From positions 2,976,001 to 3,040,000 of the forward strand of contig NW_027192650.1 in assembly GCF_949987515.2 (NCBI RefSeq): DNA of 64,000 bases. Reading direction: 5' to 3'. Shown here piece by piece: positions 24,260 through 33,423 of this stretch. Each line of letters begins with the position of its first letter. Position 1 is the stretch's first letter. Under the pieces are notes generated by a model that worked only from the letters and a program-made list of their open reading frames with translations, was not told the DNA's origin and ran no database searches. Both the position numbers and the translations under genes were made by a program. The DNA is from Delphinus delphis (Eukaryota; Chordata; Mammalia; Artiodactyla; Delphinidae).

Positions 24260-24420
24260 TGGCCAAGATACTGGCGGTATCTAAAAACCTGGAAATCAGC
24301 AGCCCAAAAGGCCACCTCCCTCCTAAGGGAAAAGGACCCCACGTGGTGATCCTAACCACCAACCATGCCCTGAAGTTGCAGGGTTCGCTCCGTGGGCACA
24401 CTGACCTCGAGTGAGGAGGC
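24260..24420 (+). pseudogene. pol: ERV pol integrase C-terminal fragment
   Basis: A short frame reads YLKTWKSAAQ ... DPTWVILTTNHALKLQGS, resembling the C-terminal domain of gammaretroviral integrase (the 'KTWK ... GP..V.LTT..A.KL.G' pattern). The catalytic core of integrase is absent, so more than 1 kb of pol has been lost between about 24,215 and 24,260 relative to an intact element. Confidence 0.7.
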
Positions 24421-24685
24421 CCTCCAACTCCAACATCCAGAGAGATAACCGGGGGCAACAGGGCACCATGACGACTCGTGTGAACATCACTTGACCTGGA
24501 GTTTCTCTCATAAAACAACAAGAGTGTGTCCCAAAAGAGTAGACTACTGCTTGCAGGACTTACTGCACCCAGAGGGGAGCTAATAATCTTGGCGGGGGAA
24601 CAGTATACCACACTGTCACCATAGAAAAGCCTACAGACACCGTGATGATGGTGGCCAATAAGACCGGCTGGACTCCTGTTTACTT
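24421..24685 (+). other. ERV interior, no block recognised
   Basis: Between the integrase remnant and the env-like remnant. By position it should hold the start of env, but I see no convincing surface-unit sequence, and frames are interrupted on the + strand. Confidence 0.4.
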
Positions 24686-24850
24686 CAAAAGGCTGTTGAC
24701 TCAGTAGCCATCATGGTCCTTGATCACCACTGACCCTGGACTGTCTGGGAGTTGAGCGGGCAGGGCTCTGACACCTGGTGCTGTTTGTACGTTAATTCAG
24801 GGGCCTAACTGAAGAAAGCGCAGACTACTGGTCAGAGCATCTAGGCTGGC
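24686..24850 (+). pseudogene. env: ERV env transmembrane-subunit fragment
   Basis: One frame reads DSVAIMVLDHH, a stop, then a short run ending TWCCLYVNSG. Order and spacing recall the gammaretroviral TM segment ending in the CX6CC disulfide motif, but here only the last two cysteines are clearly kept. The surface subunit and fusion peptide are not recognisable and stops are present, so this is a non-functional remnant. Confidence 0.55.
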
Positions 24851-25170
24851 AGAGACGGTCAGCCTAAGGTGGCCGAACAAATGTGGGGCGGGGTGAAACC
24901 GGCCCCCACAGCGTCTCTGCACATCTCTTTCCTGGACCCTTAAAGGTCATTAGAATCTATAACACTTCCAATGCTGGTGCTCAGGTGGACGAGCAGGGAG
25001 GCAGGGGTCCTGGGGACAATCAATGTCACTGGGAGGCTGCTGGGGAGAAGCTCTGACCCTCGCCCCAGGGTATGAGGGCTCCCAACTCAGCACTCAGCAG
25101 TTACAGAAGAAGGGTCTGCACCCTCAGCACTCCAAGAATGAGGAACGGGACAAAAGGCAGAGGAGGGGTT
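24851..25170 (+). other. ERV 3' internal region with purine-rich tract
   Basis: Runs from the env remnant to the probable LTR. The only notable element is the purine-rich run AGGCAGAGGAGGGG at about 25,155-25,168, immediately before the proposed LTR start at 25,171, where a retroviral polypurine tract (plus-strand primer) belongs. Confidence 0.45.
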
Positions 25171-25613
25171 TGTCCCCAGCAAAGCCCATTAAAAATCCCT
25201 GGGAGATAAAAATAGAATCTGGGCAATAAAGTCAAGTCTAACCTTTTTTATCCTTTGTGCTTTGTCTAATTTCACGTGCTCCTAGGGTCCCGCATGCAGA
25301 GGTTCCACACCCGGCACTTCAGACCAGATTTCCTAGTGCAGAATGGCTGGGTCGACACCTCAGCTCCTGGGGCCCAGTGCAGACTCCACGATATAGAGCC
25401 TGAGCTACAGCCAACCCGGCCCTCGAGAGCTCCGCCACCTCCCTCCCTCCCACTGACTCTGACAGGATCTCTACACAGCAGCCCAGCCCACAGCCCACGG
25501 GGTAGTGCATGCTCTCACCTCTCCATTCTCTGATCAAAATATAAAGTTTCCTTTGCTTGTGAACCAAACTCAGTCTCGATCTGTTGGCCCCAATGACACT
25601 GGGCAGGGGGACA
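25171..25613 (+). repeat. Probable 3' LTR of the ERV (443 bp)
   Basis: Starts TGTCCCCAGC right after a purine-rich tract and ends GGGGGACA, giving the expected TG...CA ends. Inside, AATAAA lies near 25,225 and an ATATAAAGTTTCCTTTGC stretch near 25,539, both plausible polyadenylation-type signals; the second is followed by a U5-like segment. No second copy exists in the window to confirm the ends, so they are inferred. Confidence 0.55.
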
Positions 25614-25974
25614 CTTGTTGGGGTCCACTCTGGAGGATCAGTAACAGAAATTGAGACTATTGTAACCTCAATGAACAGATGTGTGAGCCAAACTGTAGTT
25701 AACATAGAACAGTGTATAAGGCTCGGGTAAAATAAGATGTTTTTAACACTTCCATTTGATATTTCCATCACTTTTTATAAGCAAGTTCAGTGAAAAGGTT
25801 TGTCTTATTTGTCAGGTCAATATTAGAGAAACGAAGTGATTTCTTTCCAAGGATGTACATTTAATAATCTTGGTTAAACCTTCAATCTTGTTTTAAATGC
25901 TTTTCCATTGAAAATGATACCTCTCTTTCAGCTCCCCCATTTCTGAGAAGTATAAAATCTTATAATTTATTATT
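25614..25974. other. AT-rich unrecognised spacer
   Basis: A/T-rich sequence between the LTR and the L1 fragment, with no open frame or repeat I can name. Confidence 0.5.
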
Positions 25975-26141
25975 ACCAAAGGGGAAAGGTGGGAGGAGGG
26001 ATAAATTAACAGTTTGGAATGAACACATACACACTGCTATGTATAAAATAGATCATCAACAAGGAACTACTGTATAGCACAGGGAACTACACTCAACATT
26101 TTGCAATAACCTATAAGGGGAAATAATCTGAAAAAGAATAG
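25975..26141 (+). mobile_element. L1 3' UTR fragment
   Basis: Matches the terminal 3' UTR of cetartiodactyl L1: GGTGGGAGGAGGGATAAATT, CACTGCTATGTATAAAATAG, ATCATCAACAAGGAACTACT, GTATAGCACAGGGAACTACA, CTCAACATTTTGCAATAACC, then TCTGAAAAAGAATA. It stops before the usual L1 end. It is closer to ordinary L1 than the equivalent part of any satellite monomer, yet sits just where such a part would lie relative to the first old monomer. Confidence 0.85.
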
Positions 26142-26313
26142 ATATTTTTATTGACATCATCTATCAATGACAGTTAAAGTGTAGCCTAAGGGAAGCTGGT
26201 GGTGAGTGCTTCTGACCCTGAAGACTTCAATCATCTAAAGTTTGGACTCTGCCTACTTCCCAAGGCCCTTAACGAACATATGTGTAGCTGTAGCTTAAAA
26301 ACTTCCCCAGTTT
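26142..26313. other. Unassigned spacer before the old satellite
   Basis: No recognisable similarity to L1 or the young monomers. By position it could correspond to the block between L1 end and the unassigned half in the old monomers, but I cannot align it by eye. Confidence 0.35.
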
Positions 26314-26779
26314 GGGTTTCGGGGAGACACTGATTTTGAAAAAGCCCTGGTGTTCTCCTTACATGAATGGGACTCTTCCTACTGCTAAAACATGTCTGTC
26401 ACACCCAGAGGATGGTATACCGTCTGATCGGGAAGAGTTTGGAAAAGGCATCTCATCTCCTCATCTCCTGGTGCTCGGGTTCACCCCTCCAGCGTCTTTA
26501 CTAACAGTCTCCCCACTTGGAGATGTCAGCACTGTCAACATCCTGTTGCGTACAGTTTGGAATTTGTCCAGAGGATGAAGCGGAAGGATGAGGAACAATG
26601 AGAGACAAGTCCTAGGTGTTCAGACAGGCACATGTCACTCTAATTTCCAATCAGGAAGACGAATTGACCAAAGGCTAGGGTTGCCCATGGAAACAGTATA
26701 GGGCTTGAGGAAATCCCACTGCTTTGTGGCCAGTTCCCATAAACACGAGTTGAACAATGGAACTCAGGGGCAGTAAAAT
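26314..26779 (+). repeat. Old satellite monomer D1, partial
   Basis: Strongly diverged copy of the unassigned half of the monomer, recognised by ordered landmarks: CTTCCTACTGCTAAAACATG (26,375), GATCGGGAAGAG, TGGTGCTCGGGTTCA, CTCCCCACTTGGAGA, AGAGGATGAA and ATTGACCAAAGGCT. The left boundary is approximate. Confidence 0.8.
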
Positions 26780-28515
26780 TCACAAAACTGCAGAGTTGAA
26801 AATATCCATCACTGAAAAATGTCTTGAGGAAAGTCAGAGAAAAGGACTTGTAAGCAAGGGAGAATGGCAGGAAAGGGATTTGAGGAGGTAGAAAGGACTC
26901 GCCATTAAGCACAAGAAAAGGAGCTGAACATTGCCAACATTGCAGTTGGCCAAAAAGGGTGTATGCGTTCTTTTCTGTATATATTCAAGAAAAGGGCATA
27001 CACTTTTTTAGCCAACCAAACAGGTGGGCACTGGAAGTCAATACTACAAAAGATATCACTTCGCATCAGTCAGAAGAGCCATCCTCATAAAGCGTAAACA
27101 ACAGAAATGCAGGACAGGGCAACGAGAAGAGGGAGCCCTGTGAGACTTATAGTGGAAATGTATATTGCCAACGGCCATTCTGGAGAAGTGTATTGTGTTT
27201 ACTAAAGCATCTAAAAAATGAGCTACAGAGCATAGGGCACTTGCACTCATGGGCGTATATCTTGGGAAAAACAAAAATCGAGAGGACACAGGCACCCCAA
27301 TGTTTACCCCCTCTCTGTTTAAAAGATCCTCGACTAGGATATAACTTAAATGTCTCTGGAGGGAAAAAATGGATAGAGATGTGGTACTTAGGTAGAGTGG
27401 AATATTATTCAGCCTGGAAATCAATGAAATATGGCCAGTTGTAACAAATCTGGAGGAGTTACGTATGATCATTCTAAGTGACAGAATTCAAAAAGAAAAA
27501 GACACATATCATAAGATATCACTTAAAGGTGGAATCCAAAATGGCTACACATGAAATAAATTACAAAACAAAAACATAGTCAAATATGTAGAAAACACGC
27601 ATAAGGCTGCTAAACGGGAAAGGTGGGGAGGGGTGAGGCATCATCCAGGAGGTTGAAATTAGCAAAGATACCATTCCAAATACCAAACTGATAATCAACA
27701 AGGCCTACACGGTAGCTAAAAGAACTGCACTCAGCACACTCAAGTCACCGGAAAAGAATATATACGACTGGTAAGAATCTGAAAAAGAATTTATTGATGT
27801 CTCTCTGTACGTGAATCAAGTGGATGTACAGCAGCAAGAAACAGAGCTTTGAAAATCAGCTGTAACCAATATAGTAATAAATTGAAAAAAATAAATGACA
27901 GAGAGACAGAGAAAACCTCTTACAACTTTTCCTCAGGGACGGTGATGCAACATGGATTGAACACATCTAGACCCACAGCAGGATGAGACATAAGGCTGGA
28001 AACTGTTTGCGCTAAGAGAAATGTGAGGTTGGGTGAGGAAATGCACACCCTTTAAAGTAATACTACCTGGTACCCATTCAATGGGTCCCAAATCTGCAGG
28101 TTCAAGGGATCTTCCTACAGCTACAACATGCATGGAAAACCCAGAGGACTGTACACCATGTGATCGGGAGATGTGTCTAAAATGCACCTCATTTATCCTC
28201 TCCTGGTGCTCCTGTTCACCATTCCAGCCACGCTACTTAGAATCTCCCCACTTGGAGAATCAGCACATTTAAACTTCTGTTTCACACATTTTGCAAATTG
28301 TGAGGAGGATGAACGGGAAGAGGGGGAACCAATGAGAGAAGAGTTGTAGGGGTTTGGACGGGCACATATCACTCTAATTTCCCATTAAGAATAAGAATTA
28401 AAGAAAGGCTCAGCCTGCCTCGCCGGAGCCAAAATAGGGCCTGAAGCAATCCTGCGGGTTTGAGGCCAGCTCACAAAAGAGCAACTTAAAAAATGGAGCT
28501 CAGGGTCACTGCAAT
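26780..28515 (+). repeat. Old satellite monomer D2 (~1,736 bp)
   Basis: All landmarks of the young unit occur in order but with heavy divergence. The palindrome is degenerate (about 26,946-27,016). The unit is ~156 bp longer than a young one because of an extra block at about 27,853-28,010, which begins with a match to the L1 3' terminus (GAAAATCAGCTGTAACCAAT ... AATAAATTG). Confidence 0.85.
27193..27444 (+). pseudogene. L1 ORF2 C-terminal remnant inside monomer D2
   Basis: The open frame reads LLKHLKNEL near its start and KKWIEMWYL ... EYYSAWK near its end, matching the 'FLK.LK.EL' and 'W.KKMWY ... MEYY.A.K' parts of the L1 ORF2 C-terminus; the middle is shifted out of frame. It is better preserved than in young monomers, as expected of an older, less reworked copy. 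It is a fragment and not a gene. Confidence 0.7.
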
Positions 28516-28863
28516 TCACAAACCTGCAGAGTTATAAATGAAAACTAACGTCCAAAAATATGTTGAGGTAAGGCAAAGAAGAGGATCTGAATGCAAGACA
28601 GAATTGCAAGAAACAGATTTCAAGAGATAGATTGGACTCGTCTTTAATGCACATGAAAAGCGGCAGAATTTCGACAATGATGCAGTTGGCCCAAAAGGGC
28701 GTATGCGTTTTTTCCTGATTATATCCAGGAAAAAACGCATACGCACTTTATGGGCAACAAAGCAAGCAAGCAATGCAAATGTGCACAACAAAGAAGTCTC
28801 ACTTCCCACCGGTCAAAAGGGCCATCCTAAAAAATTGTAAAAACCAGAAATGCAGGACAGGCC

Positions 28864-29121
28864 ATGGAGAACAGGGAGCCTTTATACGCTGATGGGCAGT
28901 GTGTGAACTGCCGAGAGCCACTCTGGAGAAGTGTATGGTGGTTCCTAAATCATCTAAAAAACAGAGCTACAGAGCATAGGACACTTCCAATCATGGGAGT
29001 ATATCTAGGGAAGTCTAAAAATCAACAAGACACAAGCACACCACAGTTTAGGGCTACTCTGTTTACAAGAACCTCAACTTCAGTACACCTTAAATATCCC
29101 AGGAAAGAGAACAATGGATAA
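28864..29121 (+). pseudogene. L1 ORF2 C-terminal remnant inside monomer D3
   Basis: An 85-codon open frame resembles the L1 ORF2p C-terminus in order: CVNCREPLWRSVWWFLNHLK, then a proline/leucine stretch ending MGVYLGK, then DTSTPQFRATLFT. The corresponding pattern in L1 is a Cys-containing 'W.C.LVQPLW..VW.FLK.LK' followed by 'LLGIYP' and 'D.CT.MFIAALFT'. This is the clearest protein-level proof in the window that the satellite arose from an L1. Only a fragment remains, with no catalytic domain. Confidence 0.8.
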
Positions 29122-29598
29122 AGAAGATGTGGTACTTATGTACAATGGAATATCTCTTCACCATGAAATCAATGTAATAAGGCTAGTAGAAGGATAAAGA
29201 GTGGATTTAGGTCCGATAATACTACTTGAAATAAGTCAAACAGAAAAAGAAACATATCATAAGATATCACTTATAGAGGGAGGGTAAATATGGCTGCACA
29301 AGAAATGAATTACAGAACAGAACAGTGTCTCACATTTAGAAAACACACTTATGTCAGCTTAAGGGGAAAGGAGAGGTGGGGTGATGCATAAAACCAGAGT
29401 TTGAAATTAGCACAGATACCGTTCAATAAACCAAATAGGTATTAGACAAGATCTACACCTTGCTCAATGAACTGGCCTCAACACACCCTATACACCGCAG
29501 AGAAATATATCTGAGTAATAAGAATCTTAAAACCCATGTATTGATATATCTCCATAAGGGAATCAAGTGTGTGCAGAGCGGCACAAACACAGCAGTGA

Positions 29599-29765
29599 AA
29601 ATGAGCTAAACCCCATTATAGAAATAAATTTTAAAAACAAAACGCTGAAACAATGAAAGAGAGAAAAATTCTTACAAAATTCGCTCAGGGGCTGTGATGC
29701 AACCTGGATTGACCACATATAAACCCACAGCTGGATAAGACATAAGGCTGGACACTTGGGGCTGA
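29599..29765 (+). repeat. Ancestral ~167-bp block lost from young monomers
   Basis: Starts with AAATGAGCTAAACC, corresponding to the L1 terminus, followed by an A-rich stretch (about 29,622-29,650). It continues through GGGGCTGTGATGCAACCTGG and ACAGCTGGATAAGACATAAG, also present in the previous monomer near 27,938-27,995. Young monomers read CAGCAGTGATAGGATTGG with nothing in between. TGA occurs at both ends, a possible microhomology for the deletion. Confidence 0.85.
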
Positions 29766-30265
29766 CAGGATTGGTGAGCTTTGGTGAGCAACTGCCGAAA
29801 GTTTAATGCAATACTTCATGCTACTCAGTCCAAGGGTCCCAACACTCCAGGTTGAAGGGAACCTTCCTACAGCTAAACCATGCTTGGGAAACCCAGCGAC
29901 TGGTATACCATATGATCGGGAAAGGTTTCTAAAACGCACCTCATTTTTCCTCTCCTGGGGCTCCGGATCGACATTCCAGCCGCTTTACTAACAACATCCC
30001 CACATGGAGTCAATGCCTTTAAGTTCTGGTATCGCACAGTCTGCAGTTAGTGCAGAGGATGAATGGGAATAGGGGGAACCAGTGAGAAACTAGCTGTAGC
30101 GGTTTCAATGGGCACATGTCACTCTAATATCACATCAGTAAGAAGAATTAACCAAAGGGACAGCAAGGTGCCCCAGAAGAAAAATAGAGCTTCAAGGAAT
30201 CCTGTGGTTACGGGGCAAGACCACAAAAATAAGAGCTAAAAAATGGAGCTAAGGGCCACTGCAAT

Positions 30266-31844
30266 TCAAAAACCTGCAGAGTTATAAAGGCCAACTATTT
30301 TTAAAAAATATATTGAGGTAAGGCTATGAAGAGGCATTGAAAGCAAGGCAGAATTGCAGGAAACCGATTTCAGGCGGTAGACTGGAATTGCACTGAAAAC
30401 ATATGAAGAGAGTCAGAAACTCGACAATGATGCACTTGCCCAAAAAGGGCGTATGTGTTTTTTCCTGAATATATTCAGGAAAAAACGCATACGCACTTTT
30501 TGGCCAACCAAGCAAGCTTGCAAAGGAAATTTGCACTACAATGAAGTCTCACTTCCACCTGGTCAAAAGGGCCATCTGAAAAAAGTGTAAAATCCATAAA
30601 GGCACGACAGGCCATGGAGAACTGGGAGCCTTCTTATGCTGATGGGCGGGATGTAAATTGCCAACAGCCACTCTGGAGAAGAGTATGGTGTTTCCTGAAA
30701 CATCTAAAAAACAAAGCAACAGAGCCTAGGGCACTTCCACTTATGGTCCTATAGCTTAGGGAAATTAAAATCAAAAAGACACAGCCACCCCAAAGTTTGG
30801 GACGGCTCTGTTTAGAAGAACCTCGTTTACGGTACAAGTTCAATATTGCAGAAAGTGAAAAATGGATAAAGAATTTGTGGTACTTATGTACAATGCAATA
30901 TCACTCAGCAATGAAATCTATGTCATCAGGCCCGTAGCAGCATAATGAGTGGATTCAGGTATGATGATTCGAACTGAAATAAGTCACACAGAAAAGAAAC
31001 TTCATAAGGTATCACTAATACACAGAATGTGAACTTGGCTACACATGAACAGAATTACAAAACAGAACAGTGTCTCAAATTTAGAAAACCAACTTACGCT
31101 TGCTTAACGGGGAAGGTGAGTTGGGGTGCTGCATAAAACCAGAGATTGAAATGAGCACAGATAAAGTTCCTTAAGCCAAATATGGAATAGACAAGAGCTA
31201 CTCCTTGCTCAACGAAATGGACTCAATACCCCATATTAAACGCCTAAGAATGTACCTGACTAGTAAGTATCTTAAAACCTATGGATTGCTATGTCTCCAA
31301 AAGAGAATCAAGCGTGTGTACAGGGGCATAAACGCAGCAGTGATAGGATTGGAGAGGTTCGGTGAGCAAATGAAGACCCTTTGAAGTCATATTGCATGGT
31401 ACCCATTACACAGGTCTCAACTCTCCAGGTTTAAGGTATTCTTTCTTCAGCTAAAACATGCATGTGGAACCCAGAGTATGATCAACGATGTGAAAGGGAG
31501 ACGTGTTCAAATATGTCTCAGTTTTCCTCCCCTGGTACTCGGGTGCAACATTCCAGTCGCTTTACTAACACTCTCCCCACTTGGAGAGTCAGTCCCTTTA
31601 ACCTCCTGTTTGGCCCAGTTTGCAATTTCTGCGGAAGATGAACAGGAATAGCGAGAACCAATGAGAGACTACCTGGAGGTGTCTGAACGGGCAAATTTAA
31701 CTCTCATTTCCCACCAGGAAGAGGAAATAACCAAAGGCTCAGCGTGCCGTACCGGAACCAGATTAGGGCCTGAAGCCATCCTGCGGTGTTGCGGCCAGCT
31801 CAAAAGAAAGCGAGTTGAAGAAAGGAGCTCAGGGGCACTGTAAT
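30266..31844 (+). repeat. Satellite monomer R1, edge mosaic (1,579 bp)
   Basis: The first ~270 bp are diverged and resemble the old monomer (ATATATTGAGGTAAGGC, AGTCAGAAACTCGACAATG), while the rest is close to young consensus. The palindrome at 30436-30507 has three mismatches. It lacks the ancestral 167-bp block, so it is the first young-type unit. Confidence 0.9.
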
Positions 31845-33423
31845 TCACAAACCTGCAGAGTTATAAATGACAGCTATCGTCCAAAAATAGACTGAAGTAA
31901 GGCTGCCAAGAGGACTTGAAAGCGGGGCAGAATTGCAGGAAACCGATTTCAGGAGGTAGACTGGAATTGCATTGAAAGCATAGGAAAAGAGGCAGAACGT
32001 CCACAATGATGCACTTGGCCAAAAAGGGCGTATGCGTTTTTTCCTGAATATATTCAGGAAAAAGCGCATACGCCCTTTTTGGCCAACCAAGCAAGCTTGC
32101 AAAGGAAATCTGCACTACAATGAAGTCTCACTTCCCCCCGGTCAAAAGGGCCATCTGAAAAAAGTGTAAAATCCAGAAAGGCAGGACAGGCCATGGAGAA
32201 CTGGGAGCCTTGTTATGCTGATGGGCGGGATGTAAATTGCCAACAGACACTTGGGAGAAGTGTATGGTGTTTCCTGAAACATCTAAAAAACAAAGCAACA
32301 GAGCCTAGGGCACTTCCACTTATGGTCCTATAGCTTAGGGAAATTAAAATCAAAAAGACACAGCCACCCCAAAGTTTGGGACGCCTCTGTTTACAAGAAC
32401 CTCGTTTACAGTACAAGTTCAACATCGCAGAAAGTGAAAAATGGATAAAGAAGTTGTGGTATTTACTTACAAAGCAATATCACTCAGCAATGAAATCTGT
32501 GTCATCAGGCCCTTAGCAGCACAATGAGTGGATTCAGGTATGATGATTCTAACTGAAGTAAGTCACACAGAAAAAGAAACATCATAAGATATCAGTAATA
32601 CACGGAATGGAAACTTGGCTACACAGGAACTGAATTACAGAACAGAACAGGGTCTCAAATTTAGAAAAACAACTTATGCTTGCTTAAGGGTAAAGGTGAG
32701 TTGGGGTGCTGCATAAAACCAGAGATTGAAATGAGCACAGATAAAGTTCCTTAAGTCAAATATGGAATAGACAAGAGCTACTCCTTGCTCAATGAAATGG
32801 ACTCAACACCGCATATTAAACGCCTAAGAATGTACCTGACTAGTAAGTATCGTAAAACCTATGGATTGCTATGTCTCCGAAAGAGAATCAAGCATGTGTA
32901 CAGGGGCATAAACGCAGCAGTGATAGGATTGGAGAGGTTTGGTGAGCAAATGAAGACCCTTTGAAGTCATATTGCATGGTACCCATTCCACGGGTCTCAA
33001 CTCTCCAGGTTTAAGGTATTCTTCCTTCAGCTAAAACATGCATGTGGAACCCAAGTATGATCAACCATGTGAACGGGAGACGTGTTCAAATATGTCTCAG
33101 TTTTCCTCCCCTGGTACTCGGGTGCAACATTCCAGACGCTTTACTAACACTCTCCCCACTTGGAGAGTCAGCGCCTTTAACCTCCTGTTTGGCCCAGTTT
33201 GCAATTTCTGCGGAAGATGAACAGGAATAGCGAGAACCAATGAGAGGCTAGCTGGAGATCTCTGGACGGGCAAATTTAACTCTCATTTCCCACCAGGAAG
33301 AGGAAATAACCAAAGGCTCTGCGTGCCGTACCGGAACCAGATTAGGGCCTGAAGCCATCCTGCGGTGTTGCGGCCAGGTCACAAGAAAGCGAGTTGAAGA
33401 AAGGAGCTCAGGGGCACTGTAAT
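31845..33423 (+). repeat. Satellite monomer R2 (1,579 bp)
   Basis: Young type; palindrome 32015-32086 with one mismatch (AGCGCATACG). Confidence 0.92.

Larger units (their letters stand above)
23397..25613 (+). mobile_element. Broken endogenous retrovirus, gammaretrovirus-like (ERV1 class), 3' part
   Basis: Read left to right on the + strand there are pol reverse transcriptase, a pol connection/RNase H piece, an integrase C-terminal piece, an env transmembrane-like piece, a purine-rich tract and a probable LTR. That is retroviral order, with large internal deletions between blocks. No gag, protease or 5' LTR was recognised, although the GC-rich DNA before it might contain remnants. Stops and frame changes occur throughout, so nothing can be expressed as an intact protein. 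It is flanked by non-satellite DNA on both sides, so it does not interrupt the satellite directly. Confidence 0.8.
28516..30265 (+). repeat. Old satellite monomer D3 (~1,750 bp)
   Basis: Landmark-to-landmark distance to the previous old monomer is 1,751 bp (GGGTCCCA at 28,083 and 29,834). Palindrome core at about 28,685-28,757 is mostly kept. Extra block 29,599-29,765 is absent from young units. It follows ACAGCAGTGA and precedes ACAGGATTGG, the two sequences directly joined in young monomers. Confidence 0.88.

Noticed and set aside
24123..24611. 162-codon antisense ORF
   Set aside because: It is antisense to the retroviral integrase-tail region, whose + strand translation is recognisable; it is a shadow frame.
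25319..25771. 150-codon antisense ORF
   Set aside because: Lies across the probable LTR and spacer with no recognisable protein; open by chance.
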